Below are positions 8,836 to 20,016 of a DNA stretch of 39,366 nt, piece by piece. A program made the position numbers and the translations under genes. Position 1 is the first letter of the stretch; the number at the start of each line of letters is the position of its first letter. Location of the stretch: contig CAJYKU010000022.1 in assembly GCA_913775175.1 (NCBI GenBank), positions 1-39,366 on the forward strand, read 5' to 3'. The DNA comes from an uncultured Pantoea sp. (GTDB taxonomy: Bacteria; Pseudomonadota; Gammaproteobacteria; Enterobacterales; Enterobacteriaceae). Below the pieces are notes generated by a model that saw only the letters and a list, made by a program, of their open reading frames with translations, was not told where the DNA came from and ran no database searches.

Positions 8836-10613
8836 TACAGGTTCTCTGGCTTTTCTTTCTTAACAATCTGAATACCCAGATCGCCCAGCGCAACCGGATT
8901 AGCCTCGCTTGGCGCTTCCGTCATCATACAGGCGGCAGCAGTGGTTTTCGGGAAAGCGATCACATCGCGAATATTATCCGTGCCGGTCAGCAGCATCGTC
9001 AGGCGATCCAGGCCAAACGCCAGACCAGCGTGCGGTGGCGTGCCATACTTCAACGCATCCAGCAGGAAGCCAAACTTCTGCTGCTGCTCTTCAGCGGTAA
9101 TTCCCAGAATGCTGAACACGGTCTGCTGCATAGTGCCGTTGTGAATACGTACTGAACCGCCACCCACCTCATACCCGTTGATAACCATATCGTAGGCGTT
9201 AGCAACCGCCTGAGTGGGATCCGCCGCCAGCTGTTCAGCACTCATCGATTTTGGTGAGGTGAACGGATGGTGCATCGCTGCCAGTCCGCCTTCGTCATCC
9301 TCTTCAAACATCGGGAAGTCGATAACCCACAGCGGTGCCCAGGCTTTCTCATTGGTGATCTGCAGATCGCGGCCCACTTTCAGGCGCAGTGCGCCCAGCG
9401 CATCAGCCACGACTTTTGCACGATCGGCACCGAAGAAGATGAGATCGCCATCCTGCGCCGCAGTACGATCCAGAATGGCATCCACAATCTCTGGTGTCAG
9501 GAATTTAGCCACCGGGCTCTGTACGCCTTCAAATCCGCTGGCACGGGCATTGATTTTCATCCATGCCAGGCCGCGTGCGCCATAGATCTCAACAAATTTG
9601 GTGTACTCATCAATCTGTTTGCGCGTCAGCGCTGCTCCGCCCGGAACGCGCAGTGCAGCAACGCGGCCCTTCGCATCGTTAGCCGGTCCAGCAAACACCT
9701 GAAACTCGACATTTTTCAGCAGGTCAGCAACATCCACCAGCTCCATCGGGTTACGCAGATCGGGTTTATCTGAGCCATAGCGGTTCATCGCCTCGGCAAA
9801 GGTCATCAGCGGGAAATCACCAAGGTCAACGCCTTTGATTTCCAGCCAGAGCTCGCGGATCAGACGTTCCATCTTCTCACGCACCTGCTCCGCACTCATA
9901 AAAGAGGTTTCAACGTCGATCTGAGTAAATTCTGGCTGACGATCGGCGCGCAGATCTTCATCACGAAAACACTTCACAATCTGATAGTAGCGATCAAAGC
10001 CTGACATCATCAGCAGCTGTTTAAACAGCTGAGGCGACTGCGGTAACGCATAAAATTTACCTTTATGCACGCGGCTTGGCACCAGATAGTCACGCGCGCC
10101 CTCTGGCGTGGCTTTGGTCAGCATTGGCGTTTCAATATCCAGGAAGCCTTCGTTATCCATAAAACGGCGTACAAAGCTGGTGATTTTCGCCCGCGTTTTC
10201 AGACGCTGTGCCATCTCCGGACGACGCAGATCGAGATAGCGATACGTCAGGCGTGCTTCTTCACTGTTGGTCTGATTAGAGTCCAGCGGCAGCGGTTCCG
10301 CGCGGTTAATAATCGTCAGCGCATGAGCAAACACTTCGATATCGCCAGTCGCCATATCGCTGTTACGGTTTCTCTCTTCGCGCGCACGCACCGTCCCGGT
10401 GATCTGGATGCAGAATTCGTTGCGCAGTTCAGAAGCCAGCTGGAAAGCCTCCTGATGATCGGCATCAAAAAAGACCTGAGCGATCCCTTCGCGGTCACGC
10501 ATATCGATAAATATCAGGCTGCCGAGATCGCGACGGCGATTAACCCAGCCGCAGAGAGTAACTTGCTGACCCACATGAGACAGATTGAGCTGTCCACAAT
10601 ATTCTGTACGCAT
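8835..10613 (-). CDS. aspS: Aspartyl-tRNA synthetase AspRS
   Basis: Class II synthetase that charges tRNA-Asp. The 592 residues have the N-terminal OB anticodon-binding domain (about 1-105), class II motif 2 ([16 protein letters not shown]), the bacterial GAD insertion domain and motif 3 ([13 protein letters not shown]). Length is as in other enterobacteria. The start is ATG at 10613, with AAGGAT upstream. A perfect -10 hexamer lies about 85 bases upstream. It leads the aspS-nudB cluster. Confidence 0.97.
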   Translation of the reverse strand: MRTEYCGQLNLSHVGQQVTLCGWVNRRRDLGSLIFIDMRDREGIAQVFFDADHQEAFQLASELRNEFCIQITGTVRAREERNRNSDMATGDIEVFAHALTIINRAEPLPLDSNQTNSEEARLTYRYLDLRRPEMAQRLKTRAKITSFVRRFMDNEGFLDIETPMLTKATPEGARDYLVPSRVHKGKFYALPQSPQLFKQLLMMSGFDRYYQIVKCFRDEDLRADRQPEFTQIDVETSFMSAEQVREKMERLIRELWLEIKGVDLGDFPLMTFAEAMNRYGSDKPDLRNPMELVDVADLLKNVEFQVFAGPANDAKGRVAALRVPGGAALTRKQIDEYTKFVEIYGARGLAWMKINARASGFEGVQSPVAKFLTPEIVDAILDRTAAQDGDLIFFGADRAKVVADALGALRLKVGRDLQITNEKAWAPLWVIDFPMFEEDDEGGLAAMHHPFTSPKSMSAEQLAADPTQAVANAYDMVINGYEVGGGSVRIHNGTMQQTVFSILGITAEEQQQKFGFLLDALKYGTPPHAGLAFGLDRLTMLLTGTDNIRDVIAFPKTTAAACMMTEAPSEANPVALGDLGIQIVKKEKPENL

Positions 10614-10697
10614 AACGTATCCTTTTAACTTCGCCGCTGCTGCCAGACAGCATCAGAGCGAATAATCTCTAAAGATGCTGCCGCAAAAAAGGCAGCT

Positions 10698-10726
10698 ATT
10701 ATAATGGAAAAAGCCAGGCAGGATAA
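10698..10726 (-). promoter_or_regulatory. Candidate aspS promoter
   Basis: The minus strand has a perfect TATAAT at 10698-10703 and, 17 bases upstream, a weak TTATCC at 10721-10726. A GC-rich stretch follows the -10, as is common in promoters under growth-rate control. The assignment is by consensus only. Confidence 0.5.
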
Positions 10727-10814
10727 GTAGAGCCGATGCAAAGCGAACAATTCATCAGCGTTTGCACGCCGCGACCTGCCGCTGGATCCTTTTAACCCGC
10801 TTCCGGAGTTCAGT

Positions 10815-13407
<2,593 letters not shown>

Positions 13408-13691
13408 TATCAGTTAGTTACCGCGCCTCTCTCTGTGGCGCATAACGGCTGTTATGTCCGGCAGTTGCCTGTTCCGTGCCGGCGGCTGACAGAGCGCCCG
13501 CTAAACGCGGCGGGGTTGTATCAGACCTGCTTTAGCGACATGTAGCCGCTGGTGCAGTGGTTGCTGAGCGCAGACTGAACTGCATCAGCGGCGCTTAGCT
13601 ACTGGTGCAGTGCCTGGCGCGGCAGCTATGAGCTTTATCAGCTCTGTGCCTGCGGCAATCAGCAGCTGGCAGCATGCAGTGCCTGGCGCAA
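13408..13691. other. Gap of 284 bases without a confident gene
   Basis: Lies between the convergent cmoB and the secreted-protein gene. A 15-base direct repeat, TGCAGTGCCTGGCGC, occurs at 13606-13620 and again at 13675-13689. Both copies fall in an open stretch (13579-13710, plus strand) that would encode a Cys- and Trp-containing peptide with two CSAWR blocks. That stretch has no start codon or ribosome site, so it is at best a gene remnant. Confidence 0.4.
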
Positions 13692-14531
13692 CTACTCTTC
13701 TGCTGGTTGATCCCAGTATTGATATTTATAGGCTGAGGTAAGATGGCGCTCGATAGTGCCTTTAGCAAACACCTCTTTTTCATACAGAAAGCTCAGGGTA
13801 CAGTTGCCGGTTTCATCCCAGAGCTGACAATTATCAACAGAGTGCAGTGTGCTGACTGGCGTGGTAGCAACGCCAGTCAGACCCAGCTCCCGCCACTGTT
13901 CATCAAAGCGCCACGTCTCTTTGCTGCGGCCACTGGTCGTTGCAATTACCTGATCCCGTGCATTCCAGCGCCAGCTGTTCTCGCTATTGTTCTGCGTATC
14001 ACTGTCACGCGTCACGCTTTTTTGTAGTCTGAAACGCGAATCGTAATGGTAAACAATTGCAGCACTACCACTGCTGCCCATAGTGACATACTTGTCCGAG
14101 GCGCTAACGATGTTACCGCGCGGTCCGGTTCGCCAGCTTAACGTACCCTGTCGCTGATCGACTAACTGCTCCTGATCCGCCTTAAGTGTCACCACCCGCC
14201 AGGCGTACTCGGCCACCCAGCCGCGCTGTACCCGGGCAATATGCTGCTCCATACTCAGCAGAATATTGCCCTCGCGCTTATCGTAACTAATATCTGCTGC
14301 CAGTAAGTCACCGCAGCGGTCAAACTGTCCCAGGACCCGCTTTTGCGAATCGACATCTTTGCCAAACTCGCCGGCAATAACCTGCTTTACCGCGCCTTTT
14401 GCTGCACCACCCAACAGAATCCAGACATTACTGCTGCTGATATTCCGGCTTAGTGGCGGGCAAACAGGTTTGGCTGCCAGCGACAGGCAGGGAGTAAGCA
14501 ACAGTAGCGTAACCGGCAGGAACCATTTCAT
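13692..14531 (-). CDS. Secreted protein of unknown function
   Basis: I do not recognise this gene. From ATG 14531 it encodes 279 residues beginning with a clear signal peptide (MKWFLPVTLLLLTPCLSLAA); an upstream start is possible but would put extra residues before the signal. The mature part is rich in Trp, Tyr and Arg. Towards its end are short stretches resembling YD/Rhs-type repeats (YHYDSRFRLQKS, WRWNARDQVIATTSG, WRFDEQWRELGL), which suggest a beta-strand-rich periplasmic or outer-envelope protein. Its codon use looks like that of its neighbours. It is alone between cmoB and cutC, where E. coli carries tor genes. Confidence 0.75.
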   Translation of the reverse strand: MKWFLPVTLLLLTPCLSLAAKPVCPPLSRNISSSNVWILLGGAAKGAVKQVIAGEFGKDVDSQKRVLGQFDRCGDLLAADISYDKREGNILLSMEQHIARVQRGWVAEYAWRVVTLKADQEQLVDQRQGTLSWRTGPRGNIVSASDKYVTMGSSGSAAIVYHYDSRFRLQKSVTRDSDTQNNSENSWRWNARDQVIATTSGRSKETWRFDEQWRELGLTGVATTPVSTLHSVDNCQLWDETGNCTLSFLYEKEVFAKGTIERHLTSAYKYQYWDQPAEE

Positions 14532-14611
14532 TGTGTTTTCCACACAGGGGCTTAGATTAAGCAAAGCATCTTTTTATCTGCTGCGCTATGTCCCGACGTA
14601 ATACACAGGCA

Positions 14612-14637
14612 AAAAAAACCCCAGCAAATGACTGGGG
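14612..14637 (-). terminator. Terminator after cutC
   Basis: Stem CCCCAG/CTGGGG (14619-14624 and 14632-14637), followed on the minus strand by a run of T. It lies about 65 bases after the cutC stop and before the next leftward gene. Confidence 0.85.
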
Positions 14638-14700
14638 CCTGGTACTTGCAAACATCACGTCAGGGTTGGTGGCGTGCTGTGCGGCAAAATCGGTAGCGGG

Positions 14701-15453
14701 TCAGGCGACCCGATTAACATTCATCTGCATCATGATTTTCATCGCTTCAATGACATCACTATCAACGCAGGAACGGCTGAATTCATCAGTTTCTGCTTCT
14801 GAACACATGGAAACACCGGCTTTACGGTAGCGCATGGGTGAAGCAATAGCGCGACTGGCTGAGCTGTGAAACTCCTGCAAACCGCTATCAAGGAGTTTTT
14901 GCAGATTGCTTAACCGCACACCTGCACCTGCCATAACTATTGGACCACGGCTCAACTCATTTAGTTCCCTTAATAATGCAATTCCTGTTTCAGCGCTCTG
15001 CTGCTGCCCGGAAGTTAAGATCCTTGCCACGCCCAAATCGGTCAGCATCTCCAGCGCACGCTTCGGGCTATGGCAGAGATCAAACGCCCGATGAAAAGTC
15101 ACTGCCATGCCGTCGCACAGCTGCATAATTTGCTGCATCCGCGGCATATCAATATGTGCATCCTCATCCAGAATACCAATAACCAGCCCGGGAAACCCCC
15201 ATTCACGTATCATCGCCACATCAGATTTCATGATGTCAAATTCCTGACGCGAGTAGCAGAAATCGCCCCCGCGTGGCCGGACGATGGGATGCACAGGAAT
15301 CGTGATGTCGCGCAGCGCTGCCTGCAGCGTACCCGCTGATGGCGTCAGACCACCCTCGCGCGGGGCGCTGCACAGCTCGATACGATCGGCACCGGCATGC
15401 TGTGCGGTCACAGCACAGTCAATGCCGTAGCAACATATCTCCAGTTTCGTCAT
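14701..15453 (-). CDS. cutC: CutC family protein
   Basis: TIM-barrel protein of the CutC family. It was first linked to copper tolerance in E. coli, but its molecular role is still debated. The 250 residues carry the family signatures [49 protein letters not shown] and ILTSGQ. Length matches E. coli CutC. It is read leftwards, with a strong terminator after it, and diverges from the C-S lyase gene. The cutC-yecM-argS order of E. coli is kept except for the inserted lyase gene. Confidence 0.93.
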   Translation of the reverse strand: MTKLEICCYGIDCAVTAQHAGADRIELCSAPREGGLTPSAGTLQAALRDITIPVHPIVRPRGGDFCYSRQEFDIMKSDVAMIREWGFPGLVIGILDEDAHIDMPRMQQIMQLCDGMAVTFHRAFDLCHSPKRALEMLTDLGVARILTSGQQQSAETGIALLRELNELSRGPIVMAGAGVRLSNLQKLLDSGLQEFHSSASRAIASPMRYRKAGVSMCSEAETDEFSRSCVDSDVIEAMKIMMQMNVNRVA

Positions 15454-15538
15454 CGCTCTCTCCTGTTAACGACTGCTGGCTCAAAGGGTTGGCTTCAGCT
15501 AATCTGCTTAGCTAGTCAGTTTACGTGGAAAGTGAACT

Positions 15539-16678
15539 ATGGTGTTCGATTTTGATCAACGGATAGACCGCGGTCACAGCGATAGTCTCAAATGGCACAA
15601 ATATCGTGACCGGGATATACTACCGCTCTGGGTTGCAGATACGGATTTTCGTTCGCCACCCTGTATTATTGAGGCCATACAAAAGCGAGTTGCGCATGGG
15701 GTTTTTGGTTACGGTGTCACGCCATCCGGGTTGCTGGATATTACCGTTCAGCGCATGGCTGAGCGCTATAACTGGGTTATTAAGCCGGAATGGATTGTAA
15801 TATTGCCTGGCGTAGTCAGCGGGCTGAACATTTCGGTACGCGCTTTTACAGCGGCGGGTGAACGCACAATCGCCCCCTCACCGATCTATCCCCCTTTCTA
15901 TCGCGCCGCCCGGCTGGCAAATCGCGCACAGCTCTCTTTACCATTGCAGTTGCAGCAGAATCGCTGGGTTATCGATCCCGGACAGGCTGAAATGCAGGGC
16001 AATGAGCGCCTGTTAATGCTGTGTAACCCGCAAAATCCTGGTGGCACTCTGTATCGTCGCGAAGAGCTGGCTACTCAGCTCGCCTTTGCCCGGCGTCACG
16101 ATTTAATTGTCTGCTCCGATGAAATTCATGCTGATTTAGTGCTGGAGCCGAACGCCGTACACACGCCGTTTGCCGCCCTGAGTGAAGATGCGGCAATGCG
16201 CAGTATCACGCTAATCTCCCCTTCCAAAAGTTTTAACATCGCGGGGCTGGGCGCATCGATAGCCATCATTCCGGATGAGACTCTGCGCCGGCGTTTTAAG
16301 CAGGTGCGTGAGGGTATTGTTCCGGGCGTTGATATTCTGGCGCTGGTTGCTGCAGAAGCGGCATGGCGCGATGGCGATGCCTGGCTGCAGGCGCAGATTG
16401 CCTATCTGCGCGCAAACCGTGACTGGCTGACAGCGCAGATTAATGCGCTGCCAGAACTTAGTATGGTTGCACCTGAAGCGACCTACCTGGGCTGGATTGA
16501 CGCCAGTGCGCTAAATGTTGCCAGCCCGGCAGCATACTTTGAGCAGCATGGGCTGGGGTTCTCGCCCGGACGCGACTTTGGGGATGAACGCTTTGTACGC
16601 TTTAATTTCGGCTGCACACGCGCCATGCTGCAGGAAGCGGTCGCCAGAGTGCAACGGGCTGTTGAAGCCCTCCGCTAA
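15539..16678 (+). CDS. PatB/MalY-type PLP-dependent cystathionine beta-lyase
   Basis: Fold-type I PLP enzyme of the MalY/PatB branch. Known members cleave C-S bonds in cystathionine or related thioethers, giving pyruvate, ammonia and a thiol; some also act as regulators. The 379 residues show WVADTDF near the N terminus, the cofactor-binding NPQNPGG (from N163), DEIH with D194, and the Schiff-base lysine K230 in SPSKSFNIAGL. A conserved FVRFNFGC with the carboxylate-binding Arg lies near the end. It lies alone between divergent cutC and convergent yecM, and overlaps the yecM stop by four bases. Substrate cannot be read from sequence, so I give no symbol. Confidence 0.85.
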   Translation: MVFDFDQRIDRGHSDSLKWHKYRDRDILPLWVADTDFRSPPCIIEAIQKRVAHGVFGYGVTPSGLLDITVQRMAERYNWVIKPEWIVILPGVVSGLNISVRAFTAAGERTIAPSPIYPPFYRAARLANRAQLSLPLQLQQNRWVIDPGQAEMQGNERLLMLCNPQNPGGTLYRREELATQLAFARRHDLIVCSDEIHADLVLEPNAVHTPFAALSEDAAMRSITLISPSKSFNIAGLGASIAIIPDETLRRRFKQVREGIVPGVDILALVAAEAAWRDGDAWLQAQIAYLRANRDWLTAQINALPELSMVAPEATYLGWIDASALNVASPAAYFEQHGLGFSPGRDFGDERFVRFNFGCTRAMLQEAVARVQRAVEALR

Positions 16679-17235
16679 GCGCGTTCGCTGGCGACGATCT
16701 CTTCCAGTCGCCACGGGTGGAATTTGATCGTACTCTGACCATCTGTTACTGCCAGCGTCGGGTTAGGCAGCCGCTCATGCTCACCCGCCGGAGAGCTGGT
16801 TTTGAACGAGATACCGGGCTGGGTCAATGCTGCATCAGACAGCAATGCCATTGCGCGCACGCCCAGCGTCTCTGGCTCGCCCCGCAGCACAATCTCAATA
16901 TGTTCCCAGCCCTCATGCCGGTAGAGTTTTTGTCCCGGCCAGGGGAGCTCAACAACATCCACAGCCTGTCCTGCCAGCAAAAGCGGCTGCTGTAATTTAA
17001 ACAGACAGATAGGACGGCCGTTAATCATGGTTTCAGAGAAGAGCTGGCCAATCTGCATAAAACCACGCTTCCAGCGCTCAGCGGTGGTGAACTGGTGACA
17101 GCGCACAGCGATATGGTCGATCTCATGCGCGGCTGGATCCACGCCAATTCTTTCAGCCAGTTCCTGTAACGCCTGCTCAAAACGACTGAAATCCTGCGCT
17201 AACTCTTCCAGCTCTGCGGGAAAACGCGGTGCCAT
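16675..17235 (-). CDS. yecM: YecM family metalloenzyme-like protein
   Basis: Member of the YecM family, which has a vicinal-oxygen-chelate-type fold with a putative metal site; its reaction is unknown. Starting at ATG 17235 it has 186 residues, close to the E. coli protein. This start has GAGG nine bases upstream, whereas the in-frame ATG at 17250 has none. Conserved stretches include DHIAVRCH, MINGRPICLFKL, GWEHIEIVL, KTSSPAGEHERLPNPTLAVTDG and IKFHPW. It converges on the lyase gene with a short overlap. Confidence 0.9.
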   Translation of the reverse strand: MAPRFPAELEELAQDFSRFEQALQELAERIGVDPAAHEIDHIAVRCHQFTTAERWKRGFMQIGQLFSETMINGRPICLFKLQQPLLLAGQAVDVVELPWPGQKLYRHEGWEHIEIVLRGEPETLGVRAMALLSDAALTQPGISFKTSSPAGEHERLPNPTLAVTDGQSTIKFHPWRLEEIVASERA

Positions 17236-17544
17236 TCTGTAATACCTCATGTCTGTTTAGCTAAATTAATCATTTAAAATCAATATACCAGCAATGCCAC
17301 TTTTGCCAAACCTTAGGATTCATCTTATCTGGCAGCTAGAAGGCGCAAAAAGCGGATAAAAATAGGCCAACATTCAGACTAATCACTTAATCAGGGCCAG
17401 GCTAAACTTTATAAAACAGGGGTAACGCACTGACTGAAATAGGAAAGATTCATACAATGAGATAACTCTTATTTGGCAGCGATTCAATTGCAGATGACCG
17501 CCCTTTCTTATAAATTTGAGTTTCACATTAAAAGGAATGACTTT
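17236..17544. other. AT-rich gap between yecM and the miniprotein gene
   Basis: About 300 bases, clearly richer in A and T than the flanking genes. It should hold the leftward yecM promoter and the rightward promoter listed at 17488-17516. I see no stable RNA structure or further open frame. Confidence 0.5.
17488..17516 (+). promoter_or_regulatory. Candidate promoter of the 40-residue gene
   Basis: TTGCAG at 17488-17493, a 17-base spacer, and TAAATT at 17511-17516, ending about 30 bases before the start codon. Found by consensus only. Confidence 0.4.
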
Positions 17545-17667
17545 ATGTCTATGCTCATCGTTGTCGCAGTCCTCATTGCATTAATGGGATTTGCTATTTC
17601 CCGCCACTGGAAGGTGCGTGAAGACAAAAGCGTTAAAAACCCCCGTCGTCAACCGCGTCGCCGTTAA
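17545..17667 (+). CDS. Small single-pass membrane protein of unknown function
   Basis: Encodes 40 residues. A hydrophobic helix (about 3-18, MLIVVAVLIALMGFAI) is followed by a strongly basic tail ending PRRQPRRR. By the positive-inside rule the tail should face the cytoplasm. The start ATG 17545 has AAGGA eight bases upstream and a plausible promoter just before it, which favours it over the longer open frame starting at 17473. It precedes argS in the same direction, but argS has its own promoter. I know no function. Similar small proteins with one helix often modulate larger membrane complexes; that is analogy only. Confidence 0.65.
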   Translation: MSMLIVVAVLIALMGFAISRHWKVREDKSVKNPRRQPRRR

Positions 17668-17715
17668 CCGGCACGCGGTTCTGCTGTTAGTCCGGCTCCG
17701 GCGGCTTAGCGGTTG

Positions 17716-17744
17716 CTGACGCATCCTAACATTTCACGTATACT
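17716..17744 (+). promoter_or_regulatory. Candidate argS promoter
   Basis: CTGACG at 17716-17721, a 17-base spacer, and TATACT at 17739-17744. This leaves an untranslated leader of roughly 90 bases before the argS GTG. Found by consensus only. Confidence 0.5.
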
Positions 17745-17840
17745 TCCCCTCTACTTTTTTTCCGTCCCGAGAGATGTTCGGTATGACGGCGACGGCTCGT
17801 CTTTAGTTAACGGGCCTTTTCAGCATATGAAGGTAACGCG

Positions 17841-19571
17841 GTGAATATTCAGGCTCTTCTTTCCGATAAAGTCAGTCAGGCGATGTGTGCAGCGGGTGCA
17901 CCCGCTGATTGCGAACCACTGGTTCGTCAGTCTGCCAAGGTTCAGTTTGGTGATTATCAGGCGAACGGCATTATGGGCGCGGCCAAACGACTTGGTCAGG
18001 CACCGCGCCAGCTGGCTGAGCAGGTCGTTAAGCATCTGGATCTGGCCGGAATCGCCAGCAACGTAGAGATCGCCGGGCCGGGCTTTATCAATATTTTCCT
18101 CGATCGTCAGTGGCTGGCACAGCAGGCCGCTGAGGTACTCCAGCATCCACATCTTGGCGTCAGTCAGCCTGAACCGCAGACTATTGTGATTGACTACTCT
18201 GCGCCCAACGTAGCCAAAGAGATGCACGTTGGTCACGTGCGTTCCACTATCATTGGCGATGCCGCTGTACGTACCCTGGAATTTCTCGGACATAACGTTA
18301 TTCGTGCTAACCACGTGGGTGACTGGGGCACGCAGTTTGGCATGTTAATCGCCTACCTGGAAAAGCAACAGAACGAGCAGCATGAAGATATCGCGCTTGC
18401 CGATCTGGAAGCGTTCTATCGTGAAGCAAAACGTAGCTACGATGAAGATGAGGCGTTTGCAGAGCGCGCCCGCGGCTATGTTGTCAGACTACAGGGCGGC
18501 GATGAGTATTGCCGTGCGATGTGGAAAAAGCTGGTTGATATCACCATGAGCCAGAACCAGCAGGTCTACGACCGGTTAAATGTCACCCTGACGCGTAATG
18601 ATGTGATGGGCGAGAGCCTCTACAACGATATGCTGCCAGGTATCGTTGCTGACCTGCGTGAAAAAGGTCTGGCGGTGACCAGTGAAGGCGCAACCGTGGT
18701 GTTCCTTGATGAGTACAAAAACAAGGAAGGTGAGCCGATGGGTGTGATCATTCAGAAAAAGGATGGTGGCTATCTCTACACCACGACAGATATCGCCTGT
18801 GCAAAATATCGCTATGAAACACTGCACGCCGACCGTGTGATTTACTATATCGATTCACGTCAGCATCAGCATCTGCAGCAGGCATGGACCATCGTGCGTA
18901 AAGCGGGCTATGTGCCGGCATCGGTGCCACTGGAACATCATGCATTTGGTATGATGCTGGGCAAAGATGGTCGTCCATTTAAAACCCGCAGCGGCGGCAC
19001 CATCAAACTGGCCGATCTGCTGGACGAAGCCGTTGAGCGGGCGCATACGCTGATCAGCGCGAAAAACCCCGATATGTCATCTCAGGAGCTGGCAGAGCTG
19101 GCGGAAGTGGTCGGTATCGGCGCGGTTAAATATGCTGACCTCTCCAAGAGCCGCACCACAGATTATATCTTTGACTGGGATAACATGCTGGCCTTTGAAG
19201 GCAACACTGCGCCCTATATGCAGTATGCCTATACCCGTGTGCTATCTGTCTTCCGTAAGGCGGGCATCGAGGCAACCACACTGCAGGGTGAAATCAGCCT
19301 GATTGATGAGCGTGAAGCGCTGCTGGCTACGCGTCTGTTGCAGTTTGAAGAGACCATTACTCAGGTTGCACGCGACGGTACGCCACACGTCATGTGTGCT
19401 TATCTCTACGATCTGGCCGGGCTTTTCTCTGGTTTTTATGAGCATTGCCCGATTCTGTCAGCTGAAGATGAAGCGTTACGCATCAGCCGCCTGCAGCTGG
19501 CGGCCCTTACAGCCAGGACTCTGAAGCAGGGTCTGGATACGCTGGGCATTAAAACTGTTGAGCGTATGTAA
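17841..19571 (+). CDS. argS: Arginyl-tRNA synthetase ArgRS
   Basis: Class I synthetase that charges tRNA-Arg. The 576 residues contain the N-terminal tRNA-binding domain, the HIGH-type motif HVGHVRST within [19 protein letters not shown], and the C-terminal anticodon-binding DALR domain ending [13 protein letters not shown]. The ArgRS-typical replacement of the KMSK loop ([15 protein letters not shown]) is present. The start is GTG at 17841, with GAAGG seven to eight bases upstream. A strong terminator follows directly. Confidence 0.97.
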   Translation: MNIQALLSDKVSQAMCAAGAPADCEPLVRQSAKVQFGDYQANGIMGAAKRLGQAPRQLAEQVVKHLDLAGIASNVEIAGPGFINIFLDRQWLAQQAAEVLQHPHLGVSQPEPQTIVIDYSAPNVAKEMHVGHVRSTIIGDAAVRTLEFLGHNVIRANHVGDWGTQFGMLIAYLEKQQNEQHEDIALADLEAFYREAKRSYDEDEAFAERARGYVVRLQGGDEYCRAMWKKLVDITMSQNQQVYDRLNVTLTRNDVMGESLYNDMLPGIVADLREKGLAVTSEGATVVFLDEYKNKEGEPMGVIIQKKDGGYLYTTTDIACAKYRYETLHADRVIYYIDSRQHQHLQQAWTIVRKAGYVPASVPLEHHAFGMMLGKDGRPFKTRSGGTIKLADLLDEAVERAHTLISAKNPDMSSQELAELAEVVGIGAVKYADLSKSRTTDYIFDWDNMLAFEGNTAPYMQYAYTRVLSVFRKAGIEATTLQGEISLIDEREALLATRLLQFEETITQVARDGTPHVMCAYLYDLAGLFSGFYEHCPILSAEDEALRISRLQLAALTARTLKQGLDTLGIKTVERM

Positions 19572-19583
19572 GCGATAAGCGAC

Positions 19584-19610
19584 AAAAACCCGCCTGGTGC
19601 GGGTTTTTTT
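19584..19610 (+). terminator. Terminator after argS
   Basis: Stem AACCCGC/GCGGGTT (19587-19593 and 19599-19605) with a five-base loop, followed by a T run, 16 bases after the argS stop. The A run on the other side may let it also stop the leftward flh transcript, whose last gene ends at 19615. Confidence 0.9.
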
Positions 19611-19614
19611 ATGC

Positions 19615-20016
19615 CTACTGATAATTGACTGTGACTTCGCTGCTTATCACACGCAGACCTGGTGGCAGCGCGCCCTGCCCCTGAAAACCAAACGCAAAGT
19701 GTAGCGGCTGGTCTGCCGGGATCAGCGCCAGCTCGCGGGTTGTGCCGCTGGCTCCCTCCAGTGGGACACAGCGCTGGCTGGCGCAGAGTCGTACTATCAA
19801 CCCGGAAGGGGCCGGCAGGCTAAGCCGGTAACGGTAGTTTACCTGATTGATGACGCCCGGTGCAGCGGATGGAGGTTGCAGCGCTGGCGATAGCAGCCAG
19901 CTACCGCGTGCGCCCAGTCCGGGGCCACTCACGCTGGCACTCCAGGCACCGGTTGCTGCGCTGCCCGTAAGCGGCAGCAGCGTCAGCAGCAATAACAACC
20001 AATGTCCGCTAAACAC
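19615..20016 (-). CDS. flhE: Flagellar protein FlhE
   Basis: Periplasmic protein of the flhBAE operon, known to limit proton leak through the flagellar export apparatus. The 133 residues start with a signal peptide (about 1-21, ending GSAA). The two-cysteine stretch LIVRLCASQRCVPLEGASGTT is conserved with E. coli FlhE, as is the ending EVTVNY. The GTG start overlaps the flhA stop by one base (TAGTG), so translation is coupled to flhA. Sequence identity in the family is low, but position and motifs agree. Confidence 0.9.
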   Translation of the reverse strand: MFSGHWLLLLLTLLPLTGSAATGAWSASVSGPGLGARGSWLLSPALQPPSAAPGVINQVNYRYRLSLPAPSGLIVRLCASQRCVPLEGASGTTRELALIPADQPLHFAFGFQGQGALPPGLRVISSEVTVNYQ

